Notes: generated from the sequence alone by a model not told the origin. A stretch of 64,000 bases of DNA from Lycocorax pyrrhopterus obiensis (GCA_014706295.1 JACSVZ010000016.1:830168-894167), one strand, 5' to 3'; shown: positions 1-10,908, counted from the first letter of the stretch. Numbers and translations are program-made.

Positions 1-378
1 GAGGCATTTTGGAGATTTCACAGTTCACGTTCCTTTTTGATTTTGGAATTTTTTTAAACTTCTAACTTTATCTTTTAAGCATTTGTCCTAATAACAATGG
101 GTTTTTTCTCAGTTCTTTGTATTTTTTTTTCAATCACCTTTTTGTTATCATGTTGTTTATTCACATTTTCACTGTTAATTTTCTCTGTTGAGCGTCATTG
201 GGTTGGACCTTCCATTTTCCTCTGTCTATGTCTGTTTGGTGTGTTCTGTTTACGGTTAGTGGTTTATTGTGTGATGTTTTTGTGCTGCCATGATGTCTTT
301 GTGCATCTTGTTGTACATCTGGCTCAGAGTCTCTTTCTTCATGGTTTGGGATAGTAGGTCTGGTGCTGGGTCTGTGCA
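1..378 (-). other. AIRE 3' UTR and downstream flank
   Basis: AT-rich sequence following the AIRE stop codon on the minus strand. It holds two candidate minus-strand polyadenylation signals (AATAAA, read as TTTATT on plus) at 263-268 and 156-161. The base composition falls sharply from the GC-rich AIRE exons, as expected for a 3' UTR and flank. The short open frames here look like chance. Confidence 0.6.
263..268 (-). terminator. candidate AIRE polyadenylation signal
   Basis: AATAAA on the minus strand about 110 nt downstream of the AIRE stop codon, giving a short 3' UTR. A second AATAAA lies at 156-161. No transcript evidence is available to choose between them. Confidence 0.5.
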
Positions 379-3348
379 CTAGGCGAGGAGCCCATGTGTG
401 TCCGCCAGCGGCCGTGCCATGCTCTGGAATGCCCACTGCAAGATCCCATCCCACGTGCTCTGTGGGACAGCCCCATGTGTTCATTTTCTATTTGCATCCC
501 ACATCCTGCCCCTCTGGGGTCTCCAGACACACCGTGCGTGACACACAGCCCCATGTCACCCTGTGTGCCACACCAGAGACATGGTCCCCCTTGGATGGAA
601 TCTGCCTGTTGGTGTCACACAGAGTCTTACCTCACCCAGCAGCGCATCGAGTTCGTCCCGACTCAGCACAGGTTCACTGCCGTGGGCTCCGTCCTCTGCC
701 TGCGTGTGGAGAGATGTCCTGCCAGCTCCCCCGCTGCCCTCAGCCTGCTCTCCTTTTGTTCAGGGCCGCTACCCATGTTCAGTCCCTCACCTGGTGCAGT
801 CCCAGCTCATGCTCCCCCAGTACAGCTTCACTAACTTGCCTCCATGTGGTGTCAGCCCATCCTTCACCCTGCCTGACCCACCTCCACCTTCCTGCTCCCC
901 AGAGCCCCTGCTCCGCCTCTCCCACGCCGTGCATGGCACTGCTGGTGCTGACCTTGGCTGCCGGAAGCAGTTGGTCTCCAGCTGCTGCGGTGGTGCCCAG
1001 GCCGCCTGTGTCCAGGGTGCCTGTGCAGGATGTGCACAGCAGCAGCCCCCTACACCATCAGAAGTGACACAGACCGTCAGGGCAGAACCCTCCAGGGAGG
1101 AACTGAGGCTGGGATGTGGGGCGTGATGGGGGACTCACCTGGGGTCCCCACTGGGAGCAGGACAGTGTCGGGGAGTGGGGATCCGGGTGCAGCAGTGGCT
1201 GCAGACATTCCCCTCAGCTCCGCCCAGCTGGGTGTCCTGTGCTGCCTCCGCCAGGATCTTGGGGGGTCTCTCCACAGCCAAGTCTGCCTCCAGCAGCCGG
1301 CCTGGCTCAGCCACACTCTCCACACAGGAGCCGCATCGCCATGTCCCGCTGCACAGTGGGAGCAGAGCAGTGAGGGACGGCGGGGGGCACTGGCATCCCT
1401 GTGTGCCCTGGGACTCACCTGGGAACGTGGGGCAGCGGGGGCACCAGGCAGGCGAGGTGGAAGGCCCTGGGGCAGCCATCACAGCAGATGAGCTCACCAC
1501 CATCACCGCATGCTGCACACTCATCCTCGTTCTCCTGTCCCGGGGGGAGTGGGCAGAGGGTCACTGCCACCCCCACAGGCTGAAGCCATGGCTGTGGCAG
1601 GGTCTGTCATCCCCCTTGCCCTCTTCCCCTGCATCACCCACCCTGCACCAAACATACCAATCCTTTCAGGGTGGTAAAACTGCCTGTCTCTCCAGTCATA
1701 ACCTAGTAAATTCCCAGTAGCTGAGCCCTGGGTTTCCTATTCTAGGCCAGGCCAAATGGACATGCTGGGGACACCCCAACAGTTCCTCCCGAGGGTGCAC
1801 CAGGTGTCACATCCAGGGCTCACCTGGTGGGGCACAGGGTCCTGGCTGTACACGGTGGCTGCTGGCAGCTGGCCCTGGGGCTGCAGTTGGGGTTCCCTGT
1901 TCTGTTGGCAATACAAGAAGGGGTTTGGAGAGGCACTGCTGGCACTGGGGGACACCCCCAGGCCATGGCCATGATGCCATGCAGGACCAACCCCCTGCCA
2001 CAGCCTTGGCAGCTGCACAAGATGGGGGTGAAAACATATGAGGGGGTTGTCTGTACACTTTGGGATGCCTTGGGCTGGGCAGGGGGCTTCAGGCTGTGGC
2101 TTCTGCTCCTAGCCTCTGGCTCCTCAGAGACTGCTGGGGTATATGGCTCGTCCCCAGCTCTGCTGCCCGTCTTGGAGCTGCCTGCAAGAGAGGCCAGAGG
2201 CAGCTCCAGCTCCCCTTCCCCAGGTCCACCTGCCTGAGGGTGGCTCCTGAATTTGGGGACTAAACTGGGCAGGAGGTGGCTGGGCTGGGCTGTACTTACT
2301 CGGATCCAGCACGTGTTTAATGAGGATGCCCTCAATGGCCCCACGGCTGACGGGCACTTCACCGCCTGCCACGGCCACCGCTCTTTGCACCGAGGCAGCC
2401 ACCGCCTGGAGGGCTGCCGGCAGGGGAGCGGCTCATTGGGGTGGGCAGCCCCCTTCCCACGGCTGCGGGCAAACAGGGCGCACAGGGAAAAGCTGCCCTG
2501 GAGGTTTTGGCACTCACCGCTGGCACGAGAGGTGCGGGGGGTATCTGTGCCCTCCGGCCTCTTCACAGTCTTTGCCTTCACCAGGGGCCCTGTAGCATTG
2601 TGAGGATGGGGGTCAGGGGGAACAGCACCCCACGACACCTGGGGGCAGCACCCCGCCCCATCTCCATCCTGCTCTGGGTCTCCATACCAGGACTGGTGCT
2701 GTGCCGTGCAGCTGGCTGTGCCGCCCGAGCCTTGTCTCGCTCCTCGGGGGCTTTCCTCTTGCCTTGGGGTCTGTGTGGGGCCGGTGCTGTGGGGCTCGGG
2801 GAGAGACGCCTTCCACGGCGCTGCCGCCCCAGCTCCACCTCTGCAAGAGGAACAGGGACTGGGACAGGCACCAGCACCCTGCGTGTCACCCCTGCCCACT
2901 GTCAGCCCCCGGGGGTGCCAGTCCCACCTGGCCCCTAGTACCTCTGGGGAACGCGCCGCGGAGAGGCCGGAGCCGGGAGTAGCGCTCCAGGTTGTAGTCC
3001 TTGAAGAGGACGGCCCAGAAGTCGCGGACGGCGGCAGCGTCGCGGCCCAGCAGCCAGGTGAGCAGCGCGTGGAAAGCGCGGTGGGAGCCCTCCCGCTCCG
3101 TCCGGCTCAGCGTCTCCTGCCGGGCACACCACGGCCCACGGGCTGCCCTCCGGCCCTCGGCCACAGCCCCCACAGCATGACCGTCCTGTCCTGCTCCGCA
3201 GCCTCACCTTGAAGACGTGCTCAGGGACGACATCATGGTCAGCCAGGCCATGCAGCAGCGGGAAGACGTCGTCCACCGCCATGGCGATCTCGGTGCGGTG
3301 CAGCTTCAGCAGGCGCCGCAGGTCCCCGTCGCTGCCCGGCCCCGCCAT
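379..3348 (-). CDS. AIRE: AIRE, autoimmune regulator (12-exon model)
   Basis: Nuclear regulator that drives ectopic expression of self-antigens in medullary thymic epithelium. Coding exons by GT-AG and phase: 3348-3208, 3116-2942, 2840-2688, 2589-2518, 2413-2300, 2181-2057, 1901-1824, 1534-1419, 1348-1139, 1049-791, 699-631, 459-379; total 1593 nt, 530 aa (human 545). Residues 9-105 are the CARD/HSR domain, with [16 protein letters not shown] and [13 protein letters not shown] basic KRK lies at 133-135. Residues 181-260 match the human SAND region with GAIEGILI and YTP, but the end is diverged. PHD1 spans 287-333 with all C4HC3 ligands (C292, C295, C304, C307, H312, C315, C330, C333) and the acidic DE before the first Cys that reads unmodified H3K4. 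PHD2 is not recognisable in exon 10 of the model. The end keeps LDALL (an LXXLL motif) and [14 protein letters not shown]. The boundaries of exons 9 and 10 are the least certain. Confidence 0.93.
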
Positions 3349-3380
3349 GCCCGGGGACGCTGCCGGAGCCCGGACACTCC

Positions 3381-3389
3381 CCTTTAATA
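3381..3389 (-). promoter_or_regulatory. TATA-like element upstream of AIRE
   Basis: TATTAAAGG on the minus strand, 33 nt upstream of the AIRE ATG. If used as a TATA box, it would start transcription almost at the ATG and give a very short leader, so this is only a candidate. The flanking 3349-3540 is GC-rich and fits a proximal promoter. Confidence 0.35.
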
Positions 3390-6334
3390 CACCTTGGCCG
3401 CGGCACCAGAAACCTCACTGGGCTCCCGCAGCCCCACTCATTTCTGTACGAGGCCGTAACCTGAACCCGTCCCTCCCGCGCGGCGGGGCTGGGCTTGTCC
3501 CCGCGCCACCACCGCACCCCCAGCCCCGGGCTTGAGGTCAGGCACCTCCCCAGCTCCGGGCAGCAGCAGCCAGCGTGGGGTCGGCTGTGCCGCTGGTGAA
3601 GGACACCCGACCCGCGGGGAACACCACGGGGTGACCAGGGAGAGGGGGTCAGTGAGGTCTTGGTGAGGGGCTCCCATCTCTCATCTCTGCGGTCACCCAA
3701 GCGTCTCCCAAAATTTCTGGACTTTCCACAGGACCTGCTTCTCTCATCCAGAAACTCGGCTGCAGGAGCATGTGGGAAGTAAGCGCCCAACAGCTGGGAG
3801 TGTGATGGCAACAAATGAGCATTGGGAGGGGCTGGGTGTGGGTGTCTTTGAGTGTCCTCCCCTCACACTCCCCACTTCCCTTCCCAGCATCTCTCATGGA
3901 CAATGTGCTTTGTCTCAAGATAGAAACACGGGGTACTGCAGGAGAAACTGTCTGGGTGCTCACGTAATTAATGCGTTCCAGACATGGGGGAGCCAAGATG
4001 TGAGTGATTTTGGAGCACATCGGCCTGCAAAAGGATATAAAATGCTGCTGGAGACTGGGCCAATTAAGCAAACTGGTCTCCTGAGGTTGTGGGCAGCTTC
4101 TGTGGAGCAGTAGGAAGCACTGACACACGAACTCCACAAAAGGTGCGTTGGGTTTGAATTGAAGATGCTGAACAAGCAAACGTCTTGCCAGAGCCATGGC
4201 AGTGCCACGAGTGCACCCAGGGAATACCTGAGCAGGTGCAGCCCACAGCTCTCTCAATACCCACTTCCCAAAACTGGGCATATGGAGCTGCAAAAAGCTT
4301 AGAGCCAGGGGGAAGCTGGCTCCTTGAAAGCATATGACATAGGAAAGTCTGGGGGCCTGGCTGCTCTGTACCAGGTAGCTGGGAAAGAGCTCAAAATCTC
4401 CTACCCCAATTCCCAGACATTTGGATTTCCCCAGGATCAATTTCTAGCTTCCCTCCCTCTGGAGGTGTGTCTGGGCTGCCCGGCAAGCTCTGCTGGGGGT
4501 TCTGTGGCTGTACACAGCTGTCTCCAGGCCGCGAGGCAAACCCCGACCTGAGCAGGACCAGAGCATGGTGTAAGAGGGGACTCTGCTGGGCAGCACAAGG
4601 GGATACAGGGAGGAACTTTCATTGCTGAGTCTTAAAAGACTGCAGCAGTATCTGCTGGCTCCAAAGCTGTGCTAGGAGGAAGCATCTGCTGTCAAGAAAC
4701 TCGGGAAGAATAACACCACCACACCCTTGGCGAGAGCAGGAAATACCCTTGCACATGTCTGGTTAATAAATTAACGTGGTTGCCCATGGAAAAGCTCGCC
4801 CTGCAGCTCCTTTCAGTATTCAGGGGGATTTTTCCTGTGGAGGCGGTGGGAGCCAAAGGACGGAGGTCGGGCAGGTGTTGTGCTGGGTTCCTGTGTCCCA
4901 CACCAGGATTTCTGTGCCCAGCTCTGCCACAGTGGGGATGGCTTCACCACCACCTGTGCCATGTATCCCCCCCAGGGGCCAAAACGTGGATGTCAGGTGA
5001 TGCAGGAGGTTCATCTCCTCTCCTGGAGCTCTGCCCAAGCCCGGCCACAGGCGCTGAGCACAAGCACACTTGTGACACAGCCTCACAGGTCTGCTCCACT
5101 CTTCCCGGGAACACAGTTTTCCCCAGTATCCCACCTGCAGTGCCACAATTTATCACTGTCACCCTGCATTAAGCTGTCTGGCACCTCTAGGACAAGGCTC
5201 TGGCACTTCCCCCTGCCCATCCAGCTCCCTCGTGGGCAGGCACTGCCCAACACTCCACGAGCCATATGCCCACAGTGCTGGGCTTGGACTTGTTTTAAAT
5301 TCCAACTTTGTGACTCTTTCTGTGCTGAGTCACAGACATTGTTTTTCACATCCAGCCCACTCAGTAGTGCCATGATTTGCACTTGGGGTTTTTTTTTTTT
5401 TGTGTTCCTTCCTTTTCTGAAAGGGGCACAGGCAGAGCAGTGGCCACATGAAGAGGCACGTCCATGTTGGGAAATCAGGCGAGTGTTTCTGTACAACCTT
5501 GCTCACAGCCGGCCTGGGCAGCTCTAAGGAACTTGTAAGGGCTGCAAAAAGGCAGCTTTTGCCTGGGGCTGGCATGTGCCCTGCCTGGCTGCCAGGGCCC
5601 CAGGCTGGGGTGCAGGGCTTTCTGGATGCCCTTTCCTTTCTACTGCACCCCCTGCAGAAACCAGGACTCAAGGGGTGGAGGCTGACAATGTTTCTCCCCA
5701 AATGCCCGGTAAAATCAGTGATTCAGCATGCATCAAAAATATTTGTAACCCCTGGGATGCACCTCGATTCTCTCCTGCAAAAGCCATTGACACAAACACG
5801 CCCCTTCCAGCATTTCCTCCTTTCCAATTTCCCTTCCTTGCTGATGTCCCGTGGTGCAAACCCTCGCTGCGTCTCTCTTGGACACGACTGCCCCTCACTC
5901 ATCTCAAACAACACCCCCGAACCACAGTCAGGAGAGAACAGGCAGCAGTGGAACACCCATGCATGGGATCACTCCAGGAAGGCAGGGAGTCCCCACCTTT
6001 GTCTCTGATGCCAACCCCACCAGGCCTGAGGCACGCTGAGAGCCCACATGAAACACTGCCACCACATGCAGAGATTTTATTCCTCTTCCCTTACCTTCGG
6101 CTGCTCCAGGCTCCAGCATCTTTGAAAAAAAGGGCTCCATGTGGGCCCCTGTGTCAGATTCCCATTTCTGACAGCTTCCCTACCGCCGCCCCACACGGTC
6201 CAGATGGGAGCAGCTCCAGCTGCACGCATCCCAGCTGCTCCTGCAAGGGCCCGGGAAGGAGAGCTGAAGCAGAGATATATTTTAGCTTCAGTTTCCTCTT
6301 TCCTCCCCCTTTAGAAAGAAGAAACAAAAGCCCA
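3390..6334. other. intergenic region between AIRE and the unnamed gene
   Basis: No exon was recognised on either strand. The left part (to about 3700) is GC-rich AIRE upstream sequence; the rest is mixed. A plus-strand open frame of about 286 codons (5576-6436) runs through its right end, but it has no recognisable similarity and its first codon is GTG. The TATAAA-like string near 4034 has no gene downstream. Confidence 0.5.
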
Positions 6335-8947
6335 GAGGTATGTTATATTAATTTATTTGGGACACACCAAAAAGGAAAGTCAACAACTGTTAAGGTACAA
6401 AAGTACAGAATCCTGGGACAAGATTTACTGTCCTGATTAAAAAGGCACCATGGTCCCAAAGAAGAGTAATCAGGATACATGATTTAGAAATTTTCCCCCT
6501 GTTGCAGCAGAAACAGAGCCAGGCTTTGGCTCTATCCACAGTCAAACCCAGTTAAAAAACCCCAAATATGATTTCAATGTGATAAACTCTGCTCAGCCTG
6601 TACAGGATGTCGTGAAAAGAATCACAGCCTAGAAGTTGGTCGATTTTTTTTTTTGTCTTTTTTTGAAACAGTGAAGGTGACTAATCACTAAGTAGGTAAC
6701 AAGGAAGACAGCAGACTGCTGACACCTTCGGCTCGACTTTCTGTCAGACATGTCAGTTCAACTGAGTCCAGCAGGCTGAGTGTGGGGCTTCTGAATGAAA
6801 TGTAATTCCCTGTGGTAGACAGGAAGTCAGATTTGACAACCTTAAATTCCCTGAATCCCTGAATATCATAAAGCACTATACAGCTGTGTTCCGTATCCGA
6901 GCCAACCCCGGTGGATTTGCTTTACACACGAGCATTTATACTGTCAGCTATATCTGTAAGAAAAGGGGGGCTTACAGCAGTTATTAAGAAACTTCTACTT
7001 CGGCGAGGTCCGAGCTTGGCTATATTCCCTGCTGAAACAGAGCTGCTGGTGTAGAGACCCAGTGAGAGGCTCAATCCAGCACCTCAGGGCTGGAAGGCAA
7101 ATAGTTTAAACGTGACATAATTTGCATGGGGAGGTCAGTGAAGCATGTCAGAGAGGAGATGGAGGGAGGCTGTGAAGCCTTGGGCAGCGGAGGCTCGAGG
7201 GTGCTGCTAGCAAACCTGTAAAACTATGAGTGGTGCAGAGCACGCGGTGGGCACTAAATACTTTGGAGCAACTTACCATGGAGAGCTTGTCAGAGACAGA
7301 GCAAGGACCCCGGCACTAAGGAGCAGGGTCCCTGGGAAGGGACACGCAGCTCGCAGCCGGATGGATCCGTGCCAGGCGGCCGAGGCTGGAGCCTGCCCGG
7401 GCAGCCCGGCCGAGGCCGCCGTGTCCCGGGGGACCAGCAGCTGCTCTGCATTTCATTCCTCCTTTGGCATAGGACTTCAAAGCAGTCCAAGGACTGATTC
7501 ATCAAAAGTAAATGAACTGTCAAAATTATTCGTACATGCATTTATTGTTAAAGGGAGCAAAAGCCAAAGAATGAAAGAGCACGAGTTAATGTCAGTAAAT
7601 GATGTGCAGGACGGAGAGGAAAGAAACGGGGAAAAGCTGAGATACTGGAGTGGGGAAACCAACATTCACACTGGAAGGTAAATTTTAAAACCAGGCAAGT
7701 TTGCGCTCTTTCTACCACAGATCTTTTGTGGACAAATAGAGACTTGGGGGTTTTCCATTTTCAGTGTGGTCTGGCAAGGTTTGGGAATCTCACCAGAGAG
7801 ATCTCCAGCACTGGGTTTCACTGGAAGGTCAAGTCTCTCATCTTTAAAAACCAGTAAAGCAACTCTAACTAAAAAAGTCACAGATACGTCACTGCTCAGG
7901 ATGTACGTGGGCAAGAGGGTCACACTTTGTTCAAACAACCTCCGGGTGGAAAACTACCATCTTCCCCCCGCTGGTCTGCACCACCTCGGGGGTGGAAGAG
8001 CAAGCCCACATCGGGGTGCCTGCTGCTGTGAACACCACAGCTACACCTGGGAAGGCTTTTTCTTCCCTATGTCCTAAAAAGGCAGGATACCAGTTTATAA
8101 AATTACTTTCATCTTAAAACTAAATAATGCAATTTGCATTTTCCCCTATGTTACCCCCCTCCCCCCAAAGATAAAACATTACCACTTCATTAAGGATTCA
8201 CACCCCAGATCCTAGATTAGGGACTTTGTGATAAAACTCATCCAGTTATGGGAAGGTTTATCCTGATCAAGGAAACGTCGGTAAAATAGAATCTAGAATA
8301 AAACATTCAGAATCACCAGTGCTTTAACAGCCAAAGCACTCCACTGTCTCCTGCTCTCTGCCCGCTCCTCGAGCAGGAGAGCAGTCCCTTCCCAAAAGCA
8401 CAGCATGCCTCTCCAGGGCTGGAGACACACACTGCAAACCCACTTCCTTCCTGGCAGAAACGCCAGCTCCCGCAGGAAGGGGCAGAGCACCTTTCACCCC
8501 CACTGCAGCCAGGGGAGCCAGGGCTCTTCAGCACACGGATTTTCTGTTAGCAACAAGTCCAAGTTATTACCCTGCAGTAAATCCGAGTCCTGATTCACGC
8601 TGTTAGGCCACCGCTGGCTCAGAAATGTTGAGAGACTTCCAAACCCCACGGATGCAGACAGGACCTTGGAAGAAGAGGCTTATATGCTACGTAACCTTGG
8701 ATCATCCGCTGCATTTGAGCCTTGGCATCGCTGGCCGCTGACAGCTCATCCTTCCAAATCCATGTGGTTTAGTCCTTGCTGCCGTTGTCATCATCCCAGC
8801 CCTCTTCCCTGGAGGCAGCATGTTCCTGAGCTCTGGCTTGAGGATCTGCAACAATCACTTCCAATGGATGGTGGGATTTCAAACTTGCCTAACGTGTGCA
8901 TTGCCACCTTGTACTCCAGCAGCTCTGCCCGCTCTCCGCGGCGGGCG
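6335..8947 (-). other. probable 3' UTR of the unnamed gene
   Basis: Follows the stop codon of the 282-aa frame on the minus strand and runs to the first good minus-strand AATAAA (6352-6357). I found no other coding exon here. A plus-strand 151-codon frame (7226-7681) has no recognisable similarity and is probably chance. Confidence 0.5.
6352..6357 (-). terminator. candidate polyadenylation signal of the unnamed gene
   Basis: AATAAA on the minus strand (CCAAATAAATTAA context), about 2.6 kb past the stop codon of the 282-aa frame. Another hexamer lies at 6075-6080. Neither is confirmed by transcript data. Confidence 0.45.
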
Positions 8948-9796
8948 CTAGCAGTTTTTCACCTTTTCCACAGTCTCGTAGAAGCCAGGCCTGACCCTGC
9001 GGATGCTCATCCGTATGTGCTCGCCCTCCAGGGGCAGGTCGGTGCCGGCGGCGGCTGCGGTGCAGCGGCGCTTCCGCCGGCCCCGCAGCGAGAAGGCCGG
9101 GGCACCGCCGTTCTCCTCCTCCGTGGGGTACAGCTCGTCCACACTGGTGCCCTCATCCGACTGCTCCTCGCCCTTGTACTTCATCTCCTTCGCCTTGCTG
9201 CCCTCCTTCTCTTCCCTGGCGAGCTTCCTGAAGTGCTCCAGACACTGTATTTTCTGCCTTCTCTCCATCATCTTCAGCTCCTGCTTCTCTGTGAAATCTT
9301 CGTAGTACATTTTCCTCTCGCTCCTCTGATCTTCCAGAAACTTCCACTCAATGCTAGTCATTTTTATCCCACTGTACTCCTCCAGTTTATCCCTCATCTG
9401 TGTGTCTGTACAAAACACGTCAAAGAGCTTCTCCGAACTCTCGTTGAATCTGTCAGCTCGCTCGGAAAAAGCCTGGTTCTGTCTCTGCTTCCTGGTCTGG
9501 TACAACCGGGTGAACTCCTCGTACATTTTGAGGATGAGTTTCTTTATGTTCTGCGTGGCGATGGTGTGCAGGTTGCAGACCAGCCAGTGCTCCTGCAGGT
9601 GCTCTGCGAGCAGCTGGGCCGCGTCCTCCTTGGAGCGCTGGGCCTGGCCGGCCCTCTTGGGCTGCAGCAGGTACAGCATGTTCTGCACCACATCCTTCTT
9701 GGTGGGCAGCACCCCCTGCGTGAAGCCCGAAGACTCCACGTATTCCACAGTCCCCAGGGTCTTCCTTGCCCTCACCTCAGTGTCCAGTGATTCCAT
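8948..9796 (-). CDS. unnamed 282-aa coiled-coil protein, possibly transposon-derived
   Basis: I cannot name this gene. One coding exon, starting at the ATG at 9796 (MESLDTEVRA). The exon begins at 9829 after a strong acceptor (cctcctgtctttcag), so there is an upstream non-coding exon. Residues 30-100 (GVLPTKKDVVQNMLYLL onward) and 120-170 (SEKLFDVFC, then FLEDQRSERKMYYEDF) look like a globular domain. Residues 155-210 are rich in Lys/Glu and likely helical or coiled-coil. An acidic stretch (211-228) precedes a basic RGRRKRR patch (238-244) that could be a nuclear signal. From memory, the LPTKxDV and FLxDQRxxRKM segments resemble multi-copy proteins of invertebrate and fish genomes associated with transposons; that is a recollection, not a search result. 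It is head-to-head with SCLY. No frameshift or stop interrupts it, so it seems maintained by selection. Confidence 0.8.
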   Translation of the reverse strand: MESLDTEVRARKTLGTVEYVESSGFTQGVLPTKKDVVQNMLYLLQPKRAGQAQRSKEDAAQLLAEHLQEHWLVCNLHTIATQNIKKLILKMYEEFTRLYQTRKQRQNQAFSERADRFNESSEKLFDVFCTDTQMRDKLEEYSGIKMTSIEWKFLEDQRSERKMYYEDFTEKQELKMMERRQKIQCLEHFRKLAREEKEGSKAKEMKYKGEEQSDEGTSVDELYPTEEENGGAPAFSLRGRRKRRCTAAAAGTDLPLEGEHIRMSIRRVRPGFYETVEKVKNC

Positions 9797-10484
9797 CACT
9801 GCTCGGTGGTTCTGTGGTTACAACATAACCTGAAAGACAGGAGGAAAAGAGAGGAGTGTGTCAAACGAGGCAGTTTTTCCCCGCAGGAGAAACAAGCCGA
9901 TGGAAGCCGTGCTGAGGCCAATGGGACGCGGGGCTTTGCGGCGCTCCGCCGCTGTTGGACGGCTGCGTTAGCCCAGCCCATCCCAGCCCCTGCTCCGCGA
10001 GCCTATCGCTCCTCGGAGCGGCTTCCAGAGCCTAATACGGCGCGTCTGCGTGTGGGAATTCGGCTTTAATTGAGTTTTGCACTTCACTTTATCAATTACA
10101 GCAAGGCAGGCGCGCCGGAGGCGCAGCGAGGACGCAGCGCCGGCCCGGCCGTGCTCCGGCAGTGCCCTGCCCGCGGTGCCGCCCGCCTGACCCCGCGACA
10201 GCGCCCGAACCGCCCGCTGCCCCCCCCGGCCCGGAGCGCGGCCTTGGGCACGGCCCGCACCGCCGCGGCGCGCCCGGAGCGCGGAGCCACGAGGCGCGGC
10301 CGTCTCGGGCGCATCTCCGGGCAGCTCCCGCCGCTTCGGCCTCGCACCGGGCGCGGCACGCGGGGCCGCCCCCGCCGTGCGGCGCTGAGTCACGGCGCGG
10401 CGGGCCCCGGGCGCCGCCCGCCCGCCCGAGCCCCGCGCGGGGGTCGTCGCTGCCCGTGCCGCGGCCCCCCTGCCGGGCGCTCAC

Positions 10485-10610
10485 CGCCATCGCGCGCAGT
10501 GCGGCGCCGAGCCTGCGCGGGGCGCGGCGCGGGACCCGCACCGACGCTGCCGCCGCCATCTTGGCGAGGGGAAGCACCGCCGCTCCCCGGCCTTGCGTCC
10601 GTCCCGGAAG
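10485..10610 (-). other. candidate first exon of the unnamed gene
   Basis: On the minus strand, a YY1-type CCAAGATGGCGGC element (10552-10564) leads into an ATG at 10559 and an open frame of 25 codons ending exactly at a GTGAGC donor (exon end 10485). Spliced to the main acceptor (exon start 9829), the frame stops after three more codons (V-M-L-stop), making a short upstream ORF. Spliced 18 nt further in (9811), it would run in frame into the 282-aa protein. The outer edge (10610) is a guess at the start site. Confidence 0.45.
10552..10564 (-). promoter_or_regulatory. YY1-type site overlapping an ATG
   Basis: Reads CCAAGATGGCGGC on the minus strand, matching the known YY1 consensus that often sits just downstream of start sites and overlaps the first ATG. 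This suggests minus-strand transcription starts just upstream, at about 10570-10610. Confidence 0.55.
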
Positions 10611-10908
10611 TACCGCCCACCCCCGCGCGCCGGAAGCGCGCCGCCTCGCGAGCCACGCCCCTTCCGCCTCGGGCCGCGCGTGTGCAGCGCGTGAGTGACA
10701 CCCGGCCCGACGTGAGGGGGGAAGGGGGACAGGGGCTCGCGCGCCGCCCGCCGGGGGCCAATGGGAGCCCCGTGCGCTCGCGGGCCCGCGGCCAATGGGG
10801 ATGGCGGCAGCGGATCGGGCGGTGCGGCCCGGGGAGCAGGGTGTCGGGGGGGGGGGCCCGTTACTGCGGGGCTGCTGATTGGCCAGTGCCGTGAGGGGGC
10901 AGCGGCCA

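Larger units (their letters stand above)
9990..10870. promoter_or_regulatory. CpG island, divergent promoter for the unnamed gene and SCLY
   Basis: Very GC- and CpG-dense block. It contains a YY1-type element on the minus strand at 10552-10564 and forward CCAAT boxes at 10758-10762 and 10792-10796. It sits between the minus-strand gene and SCLY, whose ATG is at 11245. The long open frames inside it, on both strands, are products of GC-rich sequence. Confidence 0.75.

Noticed and set aside
1820..2899. 359-codon minus-strand open frame
   Set aside because: It runs across AIRE exons 4 and 6 and the introns between; only parts of it are exonic.
4034..4040. TATAAAA on the plus strand
   Set aside because: No gene follows it on that strand.
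7226..7681. 151-codon plus-strand frame opposite the unnamed gene's 3' UTR
   Set aside because: No similarity recognised and mixed composition; probably chance.
8666..9790. 374-codon plus-strand open frame
   Set aside because: Exact antisense shadow of the 282-aa minus-strand gene, with Leu/His/Val-rich composition.
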